Virus record (IMG/VR): IMGVR_UViG_3300025137_003799
Span: 1 to 64,000 of that record
Reading direction: 5' to 3' (one strand)
Source of the DNA: a virus
Length of the DNA stretch: 64,000 nucleotides
Position numbers and translations under genes: made by a program. Of this stretch, positions 50,691 to 60,522 are shown one piece after another; position 1 is the first letter of the stretch; the number at the start of each line of letters is the position of its first letter. The notes beneath the pieces were generated by a model. That model did no database searches. It saw only the letters and a list, made by a program, of their open reading frames with translations, and had not been told where the DNA came from.

Positions 50691-51220
50691 ACTTAGAACG
50701 TTATGGAGATATAATTGAACTGGACTACCAAGTCGATTGTGATTCAGCAATTGCTGAATTAAGAGCAATGGATAACTGGAAGCCAGAAAAGACACGTCAC
50801 TGTCTTGATTTTCTTGGCGATATAGATCGTTCACAAAATGATACCATTACTCCCGAACTAAACAGTAATGCAGAACGTTGTCCAACAATTAAAAGTGCTA
50901 TTGAATTATTTACAGGACATCACAAAGCTAGAGTACAATGGATTGATGCAGGTGGATTCTTCCAACCACATCGAGATCATATGGGTGGTGGACAGGCTTA
51001 TAGAGTATTCATAGCCCTGAACAATACAACCAGAGACAAGTATGCATTTTTCTATGAGGATAAAATTATACAGTTTAAGCCCGGTGTTCCCTATATTATA
51101 AATACCGCGAAAGTACATGGAGCAATGAGCTTTGCAGATGAAACATATCATCTGCTCATGACAGTTAGAAAAACAGAAGAATCTGTAAAAAACATTATAG
51201 GAATGTTAACGTTCAAATGA
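50687..51220 (+). CDS. Fe/2OG oxygenase-like (aspartyl hydroxylase type), copy 2
   Basis: A 177-residue paralogue of the 44561 protein: FFQPHRDHMGGG with the H-x-D pair, YRVFIALNN, IQFKPGVPYIIN and the second His in AKVHGAMSF. The N-terminus YGDIIELDYQVDCDSAI also aligns. It is 15 residues shorter. It overlaps the upstream gene by 4 bases. Confidence 0.75.
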   Translation: MNLERYGDIIELDYQVDCDSAIAELRAMDNWKPEKTRHCLDFLGDIDRSQNDTITPELNSNAERCPTIKSAIELFTGHHKARVQWIDAGGFFQPHRDHMGGGQAYRVFIALNNTTRDKYAFFYEDKIIQFKPGVPYIINTAKVHGAMSFADETYHLLMTVRKTEESVKNIIGMLTFK

Positions 51221-51235
51221 TAGGAGCCTTTAATA

Positions 51236-51940
51236 ATGACTAGCCCATTTAAAATACCATACCATTTTGATAATTTCAAAGTAGACGAAGAAGGCGACTA
51301 TAGTAAAATTATTGGTATATTTAAAGGAGACTGGAGCGAGGATATTGCTACAGCAAGAAAAATAGGTACTGTACCACAAAGATATAATGAGCAGGAATAT
51401 GGACATGCAGCCAACGAAGCCAGTGCTGGTCATAAAGACGAAGATGCTGATAATCCAAATGGACAGCCTGAAGCAGTTATGTTTACTAAAGTAAACTTCG
51501 ATAAACACCCAGGTGCTTGTCCTGTGTTTGAGAAAATTGTAAACTTCCTAAAGATGGATCACACTAAAAAATTAACACAAAAGTTTAATGATCAGCTTCC
51601 AAACAATCAGTTAATGATACATATTGACAACCTACCTGGAATGCCTAGAGCAGATCGTGTACTTAACAATCCAGACTTTAAACTACAGGATCCTGATAAA
51701 CTACGTTTTCTAATTATGATGGAAGACTGGCAACCCGGACAAATGGTGCAGTTTGGTAATAAGATTTATTCACAATGGAGAGCCGGAACAGCAATCACTT
51801 GGGAATGGAGCACGTTGCCACATGCTACTTGGAATGGCAGTTGGTTTAATCGAGGAGCTCTACAACTAACTGGTAGTGCAACACCTGAGACATGGGATAT
51901 TATTCGCAATGGATCAGCAGACACAATCTATAACATATAA
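51236..51940 (+). CDS. 2OG-oxygenase-like protein, copy 2 of second pair
   Basis: A 234-residue paralogue of the 46317 protein without its acidic N-terminus. LMIHIDNLPGM gives H-x-D; LRFLIMMEDWQPGQMVQFGN and STLPHATWNGSWFNRG give the later strands and His. TAGGAGCC precedes the ATG. It ends 45 bases before a late promoter. Confidence 0.65.
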   Translation: MTSPFKIPYHFDNFKVDEEGDYSKIIGIFKGDWSEDIATARKIGTVPQRYNEQEYGHAANEASAGHKDEDADNPNGQPEAVMFTKVNFDKHPGACPVFEKIVNFLKMDHTKKLTQKFNDQLPNNQLMIHIDNLPGMPRADRVLNNPDFKLQDPDKLRFLIMMEDWQPGQMVQFGNKIYSQWRAGTAITWEWSTLPHATWNGSWFNRGALQLTGSATPETWDIIRNGSADTIYNI

Positions 51941-51943
51941 ATA
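51936..51943 (+). promoter_or_regulatory. T4-type late promoter (TATAAATA)
   Basis: Exact TATAAATA overlapping the previous stop and 42 bases before the ATG at 51986. It should drive the radical SAM run up to 58730. Confidence 0.65.
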
Positions 51944-51985
51944 CAACTATAGCGTTCAGACGAACTTGAACATTTAGGAAAAATA

Positions 51986-53395
51986 ATGCCAGATCACAAA
52001 TTACCAAGTGATACATTCTGTATCTTACCTTGGATTCACTTATCCACACGCCCAGACGGAAGTATGAGAGTTTGTTGTACAGCAAACGCATCAAGTGTTG
52101 GAGCAACTAACGACAAAGAACATGGAGGCAGAGTTGGTATCATTAAAACAGAAGATGGTAAACCTGCGAACCTAAATACAAGTGACTTGGAAAGCTCTTG
52201 GAACAACACATATTATCGTAGTGTAAGAAAAATGATGATGAACGGTGAAAAGCCTAGTAGTTGTCTAAAATGTTATAAAGAAGAAGCGGCTGGTCATAGA
52301 TCAAAACGTCAATGGGAAACAGAATATTGGCTCAACAATGGTATTAACATTGACGAACTAATGGGAGAAACATATGATGATGGATCAACAAACAGTAAAC
52401 TACGCTATATAGATATTCGTATGGGCACCAAGTGCCAACTAGGTTGTGTTATGTGTTCACCACATGATTCAAGTGGTTGGGTTAAAGACTGGAAAGGCCT
52501 ATATCCAAAAATTACTAACGAGTCACTAAAAGAAACTATGAATTGGGACGCCAAAGGTAAAACTTTTGGTGCTAGTTATAACTGGCATAAGGACAATGAA
52601 ATATTCTGGGAGCAGTTTTATAAACAGATCCCACATATGCGTCAGCTATATTTTGCTGGTGGTGAATCAACAGTTATTGAGGAACACTATGATATCCTAG
52701 ATAAAGTTATTGAAATGGGATACGCAGGTGAAATGGAAGTGCGTTATAATTCAAACGGAATTGAAATACCTGATAGATTATTAGAACAATGGTCACACTT
52801 TAAACTAGTACGTTTTCATTATTCAATTGATAGTATTGGTGCTATGAATGATTATATTCGTTATCCAAGTGTATGGGAACATCAGCTAAAAATGTTTAAG
52901 AAACTGGATGAAGAAACAACTAATAATGTTGAAGTAACAATTGCTTGTGCCGTTAATGCTCTCAACATCCATTACATTCCAGACTTCTTAAAATGGAAAC
53001 TAACACAAAACTTCCATAAAATTAACATGTGGCCATTTGGTGCAGGCGGTATTAACTACCACTTTGTATACTGGCCTCCACACCTAAACGTCAAAGTTTT
53101 ACCTCGTGAATTCTTAGATAAAACTGAAAAGAAGTATGAGGAGTTTATTGAATGGTGGACTGAGAACTATGAACTAGGAGTTCCTGTTTGGCACAAAGGT
53201 AAAGTATCACGTGAGAAATGGTTAGACGCCGCCTATGGTGTTAAACGTCTGCGTGGCATGGTTAACTTTGCACGTTCAGAAGATTGGACTAGAAGACTTC
53301 CTGAATTTAGAGAATACTTGACTAAGCTAGATGCAATGCGTGGAACAGACTTCCGTAAGACATTCCCAGACATGGCTTTTTTATTAGATGAGTAA
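51986..53395 (+). CDS. Twitch-type radical SAM protein, 469 aa
   Basis: First of a run of such enzymes. N-terminal auxiliary region FCILPWIHLSTRPDG, VCCTANAS, SCLKCYKEEAAGHRSKRQ; cluster motif C150-QLG-C154-VM-C157; then LYFAGGESTVIEE (SAM-binding) and FHYSIDSIGAMNDY. The C-terminal 150 residues are specific to this copy. A nucleosidase gene follows with an 8-base overlap. Substrate unknown; a shared target with the following paralogues is likely. Confidence 0.87.
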   Translation: MPDHKLPSDTFCILPWIHLSTRPDGSMRVCCTANASSVGATNDKEHGGRVGIIKTEDGKPANLNTSDLESSWNNTYYRSVRKMMMNGEKPSSCLKCYKEEAAGHRSKRQWETEYWLNNGINIDELMGETYDDGSTNSKLRYIDIRMGTKCQLGCVMCSPHDSSGWVKDWKGLYPKITNESLKETMNWDAKGKTFGASYNWHKDNEIFWEQFYKQIPHMRQLYFAGGESTVIEEHYDILDKVIEMGYAGEMEVRYNSNGIEIPDRLLEQWSHFKLVRFHYSIDSIGAMNDYIRYPSVWEHQLKMFKKLDEETTNNVEVTIACAVNALNIHYIPDFLKWKLTQNFHKINMWPFGAGGINYHFVYWPPHLNVKVLPREFLDKTEKKYEEFIEWWTENYELGVPVWHKGKVSREKWLDAAYGVKRLRGMVNFARSEDWTRRLPEFREYLTKLDAMRGTDFRKTFPDMAFLLDE

Positions 53396-53939
53396 GACAG
53401 TATTAGTAGTAGCATTAGAGTCAGAGCTACCTCCAGTAGATAGATTAGATATTAGATATTCAGGCGTTGGTAAAGTCAACGCCGCCTATACCACTATGAA
53501 GGCCATTGGAGATGGTGCAACAAGAATTATTAACTTTGGTACTGCTGGACTAGTAAGTAATAAAGACCTAGTGGGTAAATTAGCACATATAGATGTAATA
53601 CTACAGCGAGATATGATTGCAGAACCACAAGCACCACGTGGAGTAACACCCTTTGATACAGATGAAAGAACAAGTGGTGCAATTATGTTGGATACAAATA
53701 CCAATATAACGCTGGGTACTGGCGATAGTTTTGTACAGGAAACAGATGAATGGTTTAACTACAGTAATATTGATCTAGTTGATATGGAGGCGTTTGCTAT
53801 TGCAAAAGTTTGTATATCAGAAGGTGTTAAGTTTGAATGTCTAAAGTGGGTTAGTGACTTTGCAGATGAAAATGCCGCAGAGTCCTGGGAACAAAATCAG
53901 AGTGATGGTAAAGACGCTATGATGCGTTGGTTGGAGTAG
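53388..53939 (+). CDS. mtnN: MTA/SAH nucleosidase-like protein
   Basis: A 183-residue member of the nucleoside phosphorylase/nucleosidase fold: VGKVNAAYTTM, INFGTAGLVSN (phosphate/ribose loop), GDSFVQ, LVDMEAFAIAKVC with the ribose-binding Met-Glu, and KWVSDFADENA with the base-protonating Asp. MTAN enzymes split methylthioadenosine, S-adenosylhomocysteine and 5'-deoxyadenosine. The last is made by every radical SAM turnover, and this gene lies inside the radical SAM run, which suggests that role. It is shorter than E. coli MtnN (232 aa), so specificity is uncertain. Confidence 0.82.
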   Translation: MSKTVLVVALESELPPVDRLDIRYSGVGKVNAAYTTMKAIGDGATRIINFGTAGLVSNKDLVGKLAHIDVILQRDMIAEPQAPRGVTPFDTDERTSGAIMLDTNTNITLGTGDSFVQETDEWFNYSNIDLVDMEAFAIAKVCISEGVKFECLKWVSDFADENAAESWEQNQSDGKDAMMRWLE

Positions 53940-53941
53940 TC

Positions 53942-55165
53942 ATGGAAGATAGTTTTTGCGTTGCTCCATTTGTTCAAGCATGTTTAAACACAAAAGGTGA
54001 AACTAGGCCTTGTTGTAACTATGCACCATCATATAAACCAGAAGATCATACCACAGGAAATATTAATACAGACGGTGGATTAACAAACGCAATACAAAGC
54101 CATGGCATGGTGAAATTACGTGAACAATTCCTTAAAGGTGAAAAGCCTGATTTATGTGTTAAATGCTGGAAAGAAGAAGAGCAACATGGTAAAGACTGGT
54201 CAATGCGATCAACCTATAACTTGCGGTATGAGGATTATATCAAAGAAAACAATGAAAAGTTTACTAAAGATTTTTTTAGTTTAAAATATTTAGAAACTGG
54301 ATTCGGTAATTTCTGTAACTTATCCTGTAAGATGTGTCTACCAGCAGTAAGCAGTACTATGTTTAGTATTATCAATGCTGGCAAGAAAAACAAGTTTATT
54401 GAAGGTTACCTAAAAGATATAAGTTACATTGATACTGATATAACAGGCCTTGATTATATCAAACTTGTAGGTGGTGAGCCTATGATGGAACGTAAACATG
54501 ATCAGTTATTAGAACAGTTGCTAAAAGAACATCCTAACCCAGGCAATATAACCATATGTTATTTCACAAACACAACAAAGAAGCCTAGTCAACGTGTTGT
54601 TGATATGTGGAGTCAGTTCAAAAAAATAGAATTAAACTATAGTATAGATGGATTTGGTGAAGTTAATGAGTACCAAAGACCAGGAAATTATGTATGGCAA
54701 GACGTTGAAAACGTACTTGACTATTATCAAGAACTAAGTAAAACAATAAATATCGAACAAAAAATTACTAGTACGATTACAGCTATTAATGTAATGTCAG
54801 TAGAGCGTCTATGGAAATGGGTTCATCATAAATGGGGGCCAAAAATTTACTATAACTGTCAGTTAGCTCATCAGCCTCTATATCTAAACCTTCAACATCT
54901 ACATCCAGATCTAAAACAAAAGATTCGTGATAGACTAACATCAATAGACCTAACCCTTTATGAACCACTTCCAGGAACTAAGACTGTAGGTATTTTCCAT
55001 CATGATATAGAGCATAAAGTTTTTATTAAAAGTGTTTTAAATGTAATGGCACAAGATACAGAGCATAACTTTACACTGGATGACATAGCACAACAAAACC
55101 AGTTTAATTTAATATCTAAATACTTCAACCATTCTAAGGATTGGCTACATGAAGAATATTCCTGA
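53942..55165 (+). CDS. Twitch-type radical SAM protein, 407 aa
   Basis: Start at ATG 53942, just after TTGGAGTAGT. FCVAPFVQACLN, RPCCNY, LCVKCWKEEEQHG for the auxiliary region; cluster motif C125-NLS-C129-KM-C132; then KLVGGEPMMERKHD and LNYSIDGFGEVNEYQRPG. The phrase GEVNEYQRPG recurs in the next gene, so these two are closest relatives. It overlaps that gene by 17 bases. Confidence 0.87.
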   Translation: MEDSFCVAPFVQACLNTKGETRPCCNYAPSYKPEDHTTGNINTDGGLTNAIQSHGMVKLREQFLKGEKPDLCVKCWKEEEQHGKDWSMRSTYNLRYEDYIKENNEKFTKDFFSLKYLETGFGNFCNLSCKMCLPAVSSTMFSIINAGKKNKFIEGYLKDISYIDTDITGLDYIKLVGGEPMMERKHDQLLEQLLKEHPNPGNITICYFTNTTKKPSQRVVDMWSQFKKIELNYSIDGFGEVNEYQRPGNYVWQDVENVLDYYQELSKTINIEQKITSTITAINVMSVERLWKWVHHKWGPKIYYNCQLAHQPLYLNLQHLHPDLKQKIRDRLTSIDLTLYEPLPGTKTVGIFHHDIEHKVFIKSVLNVMAQDTEHNFTLDDIAQQNQFNLISKYFNHSKDWLHEEYS

Positions 55166-56291
55166 AACAGCATGTAGTTTATTATGGACTCACATTGCCC
55201 TTGACATGGAGGGCGATGTTATGCCCTGTTGTAGATTCCACGTAGATGCTACTGAAAGACAGGATCCAAGACGTGTTCCTAATATGGGAGGCTGGAGAAA
55301 GCCCGGTATCCCAAATATAGATAATGGGTTACACCAAGCATTTACAGGCATAGAGTTTCAAAAAATGCGAGAGAAAATGTTAGCAGGTAAGAAGCTCGAA
55401 GGTTGTACTAAGTGTTGGGACATTGAAGAATCTGGAAGTATGAGTCCACGTAATTTTTGGAACAAAAGATTTAAACACCTAATAGGTGAAGAACCAAAGC
55501 TAAAATTTTTAGAGATTGGTTTTTCAACACATTGTAACTTGGCTTGCAGAATGTGTTCACCTGCTTACAGTAGTAAATGGCACAATATAGCATTTCCAGG
55601 AACAAGTGTGCCTGTGGGATTCAAGGATTATATAAAGAAGTTAGGTACTGCTGATCTTAGCGGAGTAGAAACTATTAAGTTTGTTGGTGGAGAGCCAATG
55701 ATGGATAAAAACCATGATGCATTTATTCTAAGCCTAGAAGAGTTTGGTATTGATTTATCTAAACTACAATTAAATTATCATACAAATGCTACAATCCGTG
55801 CTAGTAAAAAAGTAATAGAGGTATGGAAACGTGTAAAGAAAGTTGTACTATGTCTAAGTATAGATGGAGTTGGTGAAGTTAATGAGTATCAGAGACCCGG
55901 ACACAAATGGGCAGACTTAGATGCTAACGTTGACTGGTATACAAATTTAGGTTTGAGTAATATAGTTATGGAATGTCATACAGTTGTCACACGTTTTAAT
56001 ATATTTCATTTAAAAGAATTAACTGAGTGGCAGTCAACAAAACAATTCAGAGATACAACATTCGATCCCACTAACTTTCCAGTATATCTAAGTATTAGAC
56101 AATTTGATGCAGAGAAAAAACAACGAGCTTTTAGCTTACTGGATGAAGTATTCGGTGATGCTGATGTATCAAATCATATGAGAAAGAAACTGCAACAGGA
56201 ACCTGTTGATGATGAAGATGATGAATACATGATAGAGACAATGAAACCATTGGATGAATATTTTAATCAAGATACTAGGAGTAAGTTATGA
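55149..56291 (+). CDS. Twitch-type radical SAM protein, 380 aa
   Basis: CSLLWTHIALDMEG, MPCCRFH, GCTKCWDIEESGS for the auxiliary region; cluster motif C129-NLA-C133-RM-C136; FVGGEPMMDKNHD; LSIDGVGEVNEYQRPG. A tandem relative of 53942 with an acidic end (DDEDDEYM). It overlaps the next gene by 4 bases. Confidence 0.87.
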   Translation: MKNIPETACSLLWTHIALDMEGDVMPCCRFHVDATERQDPRRVPNMGGWRKPGIPNIDNGLHQAFTGIEFQKMREKMLAGKKLEGCTKCWDIEESGSMSPRNFWNKRFKHLIGEEPKLKFLEIGFSTHCNLACRMCSPAYSSKWHNIAFPGTSVPVGFKDYIKKLGTADLSGVETIKFVGGEPMMDKNHDAFILSLEEFGIDLSKLQLNYHTNATIRASKKVIEVWKRVKKVVLCLSIDGVGEVNEYQRPGHKWADLDANVDWYTNLGLSNIVMECHTVVTRFNIFHLKELTEWQSTKQFRDTTFDPTNFPVYLSIRQFDAEKKQRAFSLLDEVFGDADVSNHMRKKLQQEPVDDEDDEYMIETMKPLDEYFNQDTRSKL

Positions 56292-57553
56292 GTAAGGGAG
56301 GATTTTGTGCCCTACCTTTTGTACAGTACTCAACTTATAACGGTGGACGTTATAGGCTATGTTGTATGGCGGCAGAACCTGAAGTAACAGTTAACCAAGA
56401 AGAACTAGGCATAGCAGGAACATGGAACCACGACTATATTAAAGATGTTCGCAAACGTTTAACAAACGATGAATGGTTGCCTGAATGTGGTGAATGTTTA
56501 CGGCTAGAACGTAATGGAATAGTAAGCTCACGTCAATGGGAAAATGAACAGTGGGCAGATGTAATTGACGAAGTGGTGGCTGACGCTTCCGTTAACGATT
56601 GGGAGGTTGAACAACCTTTACAATTTGATTTTAGGCTTGGCAATTTATGTAATCTACAATGCCAGATGTGTAATAAAGAAGCATCACATCTAGTAAGTGT
56701 GGAACGTGGCAAAATGGTTAAAGAAGGACTGGGGGCCAACCACCCTGATTGGCACGGCAATATTGCAGAAAAGAAGGAAGCCCTTCTTCAACCTGGAATA
56801 GACTGGACGAGTTTTGAGGATATGGTAGTGAAGGCTCGTAAAATTAAAATGATCGGTGGAGAGCCTACAGTAAGTCCTGATATGTTTAAGCTCTTAGATA
56901 AGGCCGTTGATTCCGGACACGCATCACATATAGAACTTAGCTTCTATACTAATATGACTAACATGCAGGATAAGTGGTTAGAACAGCTAGGTAAGTTTGA
57001 GAAGGTGATAATAAACTGTTCCTTGGAGGGCATGGAGGACATGAATGACTACCTACGTCCGCCTTCCAAGTGGACTAGTGTATGGAAAAACTTTGACAAG
57101 TTAGTCAAGTATTCAAATACAAAAGCAGGTAAGAATATTAAAGTTAGAGTGACAACAGTTAATCAGATAACAAACGCATTACATATTGTTCCATTCTGGC
57201 GTATGATGCACAATTATCAGATGGAACATGATAGAGGTATAGCAATGAGTACCAATCAACTTATTGAACCAAACTACTATAGTATGCAGTACGCACCACA
57301 ATGGTTGCGTGATGAACAAAGCAAACAGGTAGAAGAATTTTTAACAGAGATTGATAACTCACCACACTTCACAGACTATGAAGAGCCTCTTAGAGAGATG
57401 ATTGCCTTTTCAAATGATAGTGATCATGTATACAATCCAAACATTATAAAACAATATGTTAGGGTTACTGAAAGTTATGATATATTTAGAGGACATGATG
57501 TAATGAAGGTTGCTCCGGAGTTTAAGAGGCTTAAAGATGAAATTCGGATTTAA
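56288..57553 (+). CDS. Twitch-type radical SAM protein, 421 aa
   Basis: FCALPFVQYSTYNGG, LCCMAAEP, ECGECLRLERNGI for the auxiliary region; cluster motif C121-NLQ-C125-QM-C128; MIGGEPTVSPD; INCSLEGMEDMNDYLRPP. It has an insertion of about 30 residues after the cluster. It ends inside the start of the amidinotransferase gene, so product coupling is likely. Confidence 0.87.
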   Translation: MSKGGFCALPFVQYSTYNGGRYRLCCMAAEPEVTVNQEELGIAGTWNHDYIKDVRKRLTNDEWLPECGECLRLERNGIVSSRQWENEQWADVIDEVVADASVNDWEVEQPLQFDFRLGNLCNLQCQMCNKEASHLVSVERGKMVKEGLGANHPDWHGNIAEKKEALLQPGIDWTSFEDMVVKARKIKMIGGEPTVSPDMFKLLDKAVDSGHASHIELSFYTNMTNMQDKWLEQLGKFEKVIINCSLEGMEDMNDYLRPPSKWTSVWKNFDKLVKYSNTKAGKNIKVRVTTVNQITNALHIVPFWRMMHNYQMEHDRGIAMSTNQLIEPNYYSMQYAPQWLRDEQSKQVEEFLTEIDNSPHFTDYEEPLREMIAFSNDSDHVYNPNIIKQYVRVTESYDIFRGHDVMKVAPEFKRLKDEIRI

Positions 57554-58730
57554 AAGTTATAACAGTTGGGATCCACTTAAAAAAGTTCTAGTGGGCAGTA
57601 CATTTAAGACAGACTTTTTTGCAGATCTTCCTGACAAAAAAGTTGCTGATACATTATCTAGAGTTAATGAAGAAACACATGAGGACTTAGAACAACTTGT
57701 TACTATACTCAAAGGCGAAGGTGTAGAGACATATAGAATGCCTGATACACTCCTTACTCCCGGAGGACAGACAGCAACTAGTGTAAATCAATTTGTTGAG
57801 GTAGGTCATCAAATTCCCAAACCTTTACATACACCACGTGATGATTTTTTCGTATTAGGTGAAACATTTATATATGGAAAGCCTTTTGTAAGAATGAATG
57901 ACGTAAACTGGCAAATGCCCTGGACAGGGTGTGAGGATTATGTCCAAGTATTTTTTGATAAGGATAGTCCTCTATGTCTAGGAGATAAGAACTCAGAAGT
58001 TCTTAAGTCTTTTGACGGAGCATGTATTATGCGAGCCGGTAGAGATATTACAATGGATGTAAATTCAAGTGCAGGCAAAGTATTTCAACAGGATTGGTTA
58101 CCCAAGTTTAACAATATAAACAATACAAACTTCAGAGCTCATACGGTTGGCATGGGAAGACATACAGACGGAGTTATGAATCTATTACGACCTGGACTCA
58201 TTATATCTGCACAATATATACAAAATTATCATCTAACATATCCTGATTGGGACGTTTTTTATGTACCAAAGCCAATGGATAATCCCTATGTGGATGCATT
58301 TAAACAAATGAAACGTGACAGACGAGAACGTGCAAAGAATTATTGGATCCCTACAGAAGAAGGTAATGATGCACTACATCAGTTTATTGACCTATGGTTC
58401 AAGGATGGTGTGGGTAGTGTATTTGAAACAAACTTTGATGTTAATATCCTAAGTCTAGATCAGGATACTATTATTACATGTGGTAAGAATAGTGATGTGG
58501 AAAAGAGATTATGGAATGATTACGGTATAAAAACAATTGTATCACCACTACGTCACAGATGGTTTTGGGACGGTGGCATACATTGTGTTACTAGTGACTT
58601 GTATCGTGAAGGAACATGTGAAGACTATTGGCCTACAAGAGGCGATACATTCTTAAATTTTGAGGAAGAAGAATTAATTAATAACGGAGCAAAGGTCCGA
58701 GACGAATGGCGAGATATTAACTTTACATAA
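57537..58730 (+). CDS. Arginine amidinotransferase-like protein, copy 1
   Basis: ATG 57537 lies after AAGAGG. A 397-residue protein of the glycine/inosamine amidinotransferase family (penteins): FKSYNSWDPLKKVLVGS at the start, His209 and Asp211 in GRHTDGVMN, and the catalytic Cys350 in GGIHCVTSD. These enzymes move the amidino group of arginine onto an amine. The full triad is present. A second copy is at 60566. Its 3' end overlaps the opposed gene by 8 bases. Confidence 0.88.
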   Translation: MKFGFKSYNSWDPLKKVLVGSTFKTDFFADLPDKKVADTLSRVNEETHEDLEQLVTILKGEGVETYRMPDTLLTPGGQTATSVNQFVEVGHQIPKPLHTPRDDFFVLGETFIYGKPFVRMNDVNWQMPWTGCEDYVQVFFDKDSPLCLGDKNSEVLKSFDGACIMRAGRDITMDVNSSAGKVFQQDWLPKFNNINNTNFRAHTVGMGRHTDGVMNLLRPGLIISAQYIQNYHLTYPDWDVFYVPKPMDNPYVDAFKQMKRDRRERAKNYWIPTEEGNDALHQFIDLWFKDGVGSVFETNFDVNILSLDQDTIITCGKNSDVEKRLWNDYGIKTIVSPLRHRWFWDGGIHCVTSDLYREGTCEDYWPTRGDTFLNFEEEELINNGAKVRDEWRDINFT

Positions 58731-59616
58731 TATCTTGATAATTCATGTGAAGATTATTTTTATAGTACTGATACATAATATCTTCAGCTTCAGTTAGTAC
58801 AGGATCAGTACGTTTACCCCATACAACTTCTGCAGTCCATTTACCATGTGCTTTGTCTTGAATAGTATATGTACCTAAGTCTGGAAATACTCCACTATCA
58901 ATAACCGTTACTGATTCATGATGCTTACTTGCATATTTTAGGATCTTGCTGGGATCCTGTCGCCAATCTGTGTGATATATGTTTTTATAGCCATGAGCAA
59001 CAAGCCACGCTTCTGTTAGATTTCCCATACGCAAACCCAACTTTGCGTAATGACTGTCATCATGTTTGTGATTATGTATAAGCCAAGCTGGTTGATTTTC
59101 ATCATAATGTGCTACAGTCTTATGTCTACGTTTACCCACACGGAATAGTATACTACGTTTAAGTGTTGATAAAGGTTCTACAATATGCCAACTAAAAGGA
59201 TCAGCACATATAAAATAAGCACTATTAACTCTGTTGGGTATTTGTAATACAGGATTACATTGTCTATCTAAAATTTGCACACCCTGATCACTGTCATCTA
59301 AATATACTTGACTAGTAATTAACCAACGAAAGTTTTTTAGATCATTATGTGTCTCTAAATGACTACCGGGTTCATCCATATGAAAGTTAGTATAGTGATG
59401 ATCATGTGAATAGTCCGGTGAACCCAGGAACTCCCATTTCAAAGTGTCCAGCATTTCATACTTAACAAAACTTAGGAAGTCTATGTCTTGTACAGGTGCT
59501 GAATAATTACCCCATAAACTGCTTTCATGCTCACTTGCTTGTGGATTTGCACAATGCTCGCGAATATATTGTTCAGGGTAGTTGTCATAATACCTTTGCA
59601 GGTAATTGACATGCAT
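58723..59616 (-). CDS. Fe/2OG oxygenase-like protein, 297 aa
   Basis: The middle has LETHNDLKNFRWLITSQVYL (H-x-D) and a later DPFSWHIVEPLSTLKRSIL with the second His and the 2OG-binding Arg. The C-terminal 110 residues are unassigned. The start is uncertain: ATG 59616 lies 4 bases after the upstream stop, while a TTG at 59661 has AAGGA 8 bases before it and would add 15 residues. Reverse strand, second gene after the 60484 gene. Confidence 0.75.
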   Translation of the reverse strand: MHVNYLQRYYDNYPEQYIREHCANPQASEHESSLWGNYSAPVQDIDFLSFVKYEMLDTLKWEFLGSPDYSHDHHYTNFHMDEPGSHLETHNDLKNFRWLITSQVYLDDSDQGVQILDRQCNPVLQIPNRVNSAYFICADPFSWHIVEPLSTLKRSILFRVGKRRHKTVAHYDENQPAWLIHNHKHDDSHYAKLGLRMGNLTEAWLVAHGYKNIYHTDWRQDPSKILKYASKHHESVTVIDSGVFPDLGTYTIQDKAHGKWTAEVVWGKRTDPVLTEAEDIMYQYYKNNLHMNYQDIM

Positions 59617-59620
59617 GAAT

Positions 59621-60484
59621 CTATTCGTCAGGCTGTACTTGTATGGTTTCTTGTAGTGCAACTATTCTATCCTTAAGGCATAATTCCGGTTTTAGTAAAC
59701 TTTCTCTTACAATGTCTGCTTCATAACATTGTAGTTTTGATCCAAATACTACTTGGTGCGTGATCCATTGTGCGTTAAAGAACCATATATCACCCGGATC
59801 GAATGTAATATAATGTAGAGGATGATGGAACTGATCCCATCCTTTATCATTCCAAACGCATTTGTCTCTGATACCAGTTATAAATTTTTTTACATCTACT
59901 TCTGTTAGGCCTGCCAGTTCACATTCCTCATAATATTCTTGCCATAACTGTTCAACTGTGGGACCAAATGTTAAGATTCTAGGACGCTGATAATCCAAGT
60001 TTAGGAACATACGAATTTGTTGTTCATCACCAGTATGCTCTTCATCTAATTCATCTAGATGTAGTTTGTTTTCAACTAACATATTATAGCGGTGGCTCAG
60101 CATCTCATCTGTTGTTTTATAGCGAGGAAACAATTGATCAAATAACATTGACCATCCAACTGTTGACATTTTATGTCTGTTGTGAAACTCATCAATTTGT
60201 TTTTTATCCCAACCACGTTCTTCTTCAAGTCTAGTTCTATTCTTAATATGGCTGTTATACCAGGGCATGATCCATTTGTTTCCTTCGATTACCCAGTCTT
60301 CTAACTGATCGTAGTACTTGTAATCTACTCCGGATACTTTTAGACCTTTAATAACTACTGGCCATCCACTTTCAAAGGCAGTATATAATTCTTCACTGTC
60401 AGCAATTTCGCTTATGTCTTCGATATTAAATATCTTGACTTTGAAAGCCTCTCCTGCTATAGTATCTAAAGCAACTCTAGTCAT
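59621..60484 (-). CDS. Cupin/2OG-oxygenase-like protein, 287 aa
   Basis: I start it at the third ATG (60484), because GGAGA lies 6 bases before it and after the upstream ATGs. The C-terminal region TFDPGDIWFFNAQWITHQVVFG is the usual end of an Fe/2OG jelly-roll, with the second His in THQV. An H-x-D partner is less clear (FHHPLHYITFDPGD is a candidate), so assignment is moderate. It is divergent from the 60566 gene, with a shared palindromic late promoter. Confidence 0.65.
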   Translation of the reverse strand: MTRVALDTIAGEAFKVKIFNIEDISEIADSEELYTAFESGWPVVIKGLKVSGVDYKYYDQLEDWVIEGNKWIMPWYNSHIKNRTRLEEERGWDKKQIDEFHNRHKMSTVGWSMLFDQLFPRYKTTDEMLSHRYNMLVENKLHLDELDEEHTGDEQQIRMFLNLDYQRPRILTFGPTVEQLWQEYYEECELAGLTEVDVKKFITGIRDKCVWNDKGWDQFHHPLHYITFDPGDIWFFNAQWITHQVVFGSKLQCYEADIVRESLLKPELCLKDRIVALQETIQVQPDE

Positions 60485-60508
60485 CGTTTTCTCCATGTTT
60501 TTTGGTAG

Positions 60509-60522
60509 CATAAATATTTATG
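60509..60522. promoter_or_regulatory. Overlapping divergent late promoters (CATAAATATTTATG)
   Basis: A perfect 14-base palindrome holding CATAAATA on both strands (plus 60509-60516, minus 60522-60515). It lies between the reverse gene at 60484 and the forward gene at 60566 and could serve each. Confidence 0.62.
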
